Of a stretch of 64,000 nucleotides of DNA, positions 63,220 through 64,000 are shown piece by piece. Source of the DNA: Spirochaetales bacterium (GTDB taxonomy: Bacteria; Spirochaetota; Spirochaetia; SZUA-6; JAFGRV01); NCBI GenBank assembly GCA_016930085.1, contig JAFGHO010000061.1, positions 45,038 to 109,037 of the forward strand, read 5' to 3'. A program made the translations under genes and the position numbers. Numbering within the stretch: the first letter of the stretch is position 1; each line of letters starts with the position of its first letter. The notes under the pieces were generated by a model, which did not search any database, was not told the DNA's origin, and worked only from the letters and a program-made list of their open reading frames with translations.

Positions 63220-64000
63220 CGACCTGAAAATGGAACGTCTTATCGCGCGTGCACGGACGGCCCCGGACCTGCGTGAAGGGACGAAGGACAGAATTCTCGC
63301 CGGATTCGACTCGATCGGGAGGGGAAAGGGACGAAAGAGAAATCCTTTCCAATACCTCCGCTATCATCCGCGCGCGTTTCTCATCATCGTTATCCCCTTC
63401 TTCCTCCTCCTCTCCGTATGGGGAGCGTACCGGATCGTTCACGTTCCGCGGGAATATTATTCCCCGCTCGTTTTTTCATCCGGTGAGGCGCACCGTACCG
63501 GTACCCCGGAAACGCCCCTTGCCCCCGGAGATGAGATCGGTGAGGATGATACGGTCACGGTCGCCCCGGATGACGTATGCGATCTCGGCCTGGACGATAC
63601 CCCCGTCTTCAGGTTCTTCCCCTCATCCCGCTTTACCGTGACGGATAATACCGCCTCTACGGACCGGCTCGTGATCCGGCTCGAGGCAGGAAGCCTTTAT
63701 ATCAACAGGGATCCCGAAAAAGCCGGAGTGAAAAAGGTCGCGATTGAAAGCGGGAATTACCGGTTTGTCCTCGAGGGAACGAGGGTTTTGTTCGAAAGCC
63801 TTCCCGAACGTCTCGATGTTTCCTGTTTCGAAGGAAGGGTGAGGGTGATCGCGGAAGAAGACAGGCGCCTCCGGGAATTGTTCCTGCTGCTGGCGGGTGA
63901 AAAAATCGGTATCGAACTGGGTGAAGCAAAGGGACACTACCGTATCGATCCCGTCACACGGGAAGACATCCGGATCGACGATGCCTTTATCGGGTTTCCC
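63200..64000 (+). CDS. FecR-like anti-sigma/sensor protein (partial, runs off the right edge)
   Basis: 267 codons are in the window with no stop. Start ATG 63200, with AAGGAGG a few bases upstream, inside the sigma-factor gene. A basic cytoplasmic N-terminus (about 1-58), one transmembrane helix (about 59-80, FLIIVIPFFLLLSVW), then a FecR-type ectodomain: PGDEIGEDDTVTVAPDD, DRLVIRLEAGSLYINRD, VAIESGNYRFVLEGTRV and a further sheet (FEGRVRVIAEEDR). FecR-type proteins relay an outer signal to an ECF sigma factor. The pair may control the surface genes nearby; targets are unknown. Confidence 0.85.
   Translation, partial: MPENQRDDLKMERLIARARTAPDLREGTKDRILAGFDSIGRGKGRKRNPFQYLRYHPRAFLIIVIPFFLLLSVWGAYRIVHVPREYYSPLVFSSGEAHRTGTPETPLAPGDEIGEDDTVTVAPDDVCDLGLDDTPVFRFFPSSRFTVTDNTASTDRLVIRLEAGSLYINRDPEKAGVKKVAIESGNYRFVLEGTRVLFESLPERLDVSCFEGRVRVIAEEDRRLRELFLLLAGEKIGIELGEAKGHYRIDPVTREDIRIDDAFIGFP

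Overview
The window reads as chromosome of an anaerobic, fermentative Gram-negative bacterium, most likely a spirochaete (Spirochaetota). This is inferred, not proven. It rests on many lipoproteins with loose lipoboxes, small signal-transduction proteins, a two-domain cyclic-nucleotide-binding protein without a DNA-binding domain, PilZ output, oxygen-sensitive oxidoreductases (NifJ, IorAB), 2-hydroxyacyl-CoA dehydratase-type activases, and outer-membrane proteins. No rRNA, tRNA or CRISPR array was found.

Layout. 0.1-1 kb: an Rpn-type PD-(D/E)XK protein with a GMEK tandem repeat. 1.3-14.2 kb: a cell-surface region. It holds two homologous pairs of small secreted subunits (1.3-2.5 kb and 8.0-9.1 kb), a PapD-like periplasmic protein, a large usher-like outer-membrane protein, and a membrane protein with an outer carbohydrate-binding-like domain and an inner PilZ domain. 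Mixed in are a flavoprotein, a CheY-like receiver, a cNMP-domain protein and an HPt protein. 14.5-26.7 kb: one long minus-strand cluster with three phenylacetate-CoA ligases, two tandem-ACT proteins, indolepyruvate:ferredoxin oxidoreductase IorAB and a complete Liv-type amino-acid ABC transporter. Together these fit uptake and oxidative breakdown of aromatic or branched amino acids to acyl-CoA. 26.8-33.7 kb: SixA, pyruvate:ferredoxin oxidoreductase, a flavodoxin-like protein and an ABC exporter. 33.9-39.5 kb: a 1.4-kilo-residue dehydratase-activase fusion, divergent from a URO-D/MtaA-type protein. 39.6-46.9 kb: DEAD-box helicase, PgaC-like glycosyltransferase, LamG lipoprotein, dockerin-like protein and a radical SAM/SPASM-TPR enzyme.

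47.0-53.3 kb is the most unusual part. It is a compact four-gene minus-strand operon: (1) nucleoside-deoxyribosyltransferase/TIR-like domain + TPR + SLOG-like domain, (2) patatin-like phospholipase, (3) helical protein with two more deoxyribosyltransferase/TIR-like domains, (4) DUF1232 (YkvA-like) protein. The architecture suggests a nucleotide-centred conflict or immune system with a membrane-attacking phospholipase effector. A decayed group II intron lies just upstream (54.2-54.7 kb).

54.8-64 kb: an accessory surface/secretion region with lipoproteins, a metzincin-like metallopeptidase carrying three C-terminal repeats, a beta-lactamase-fold protein that has lost its catalytic residues, a cholesterol-dependent-cytolysin-like lipoprotein lacking the undecapeptide, and an ECF sigma factor with a FecR-like partner that runs off the right edge.

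Family assignments come from reading motifs by eye. No database search or structure prediction was run.
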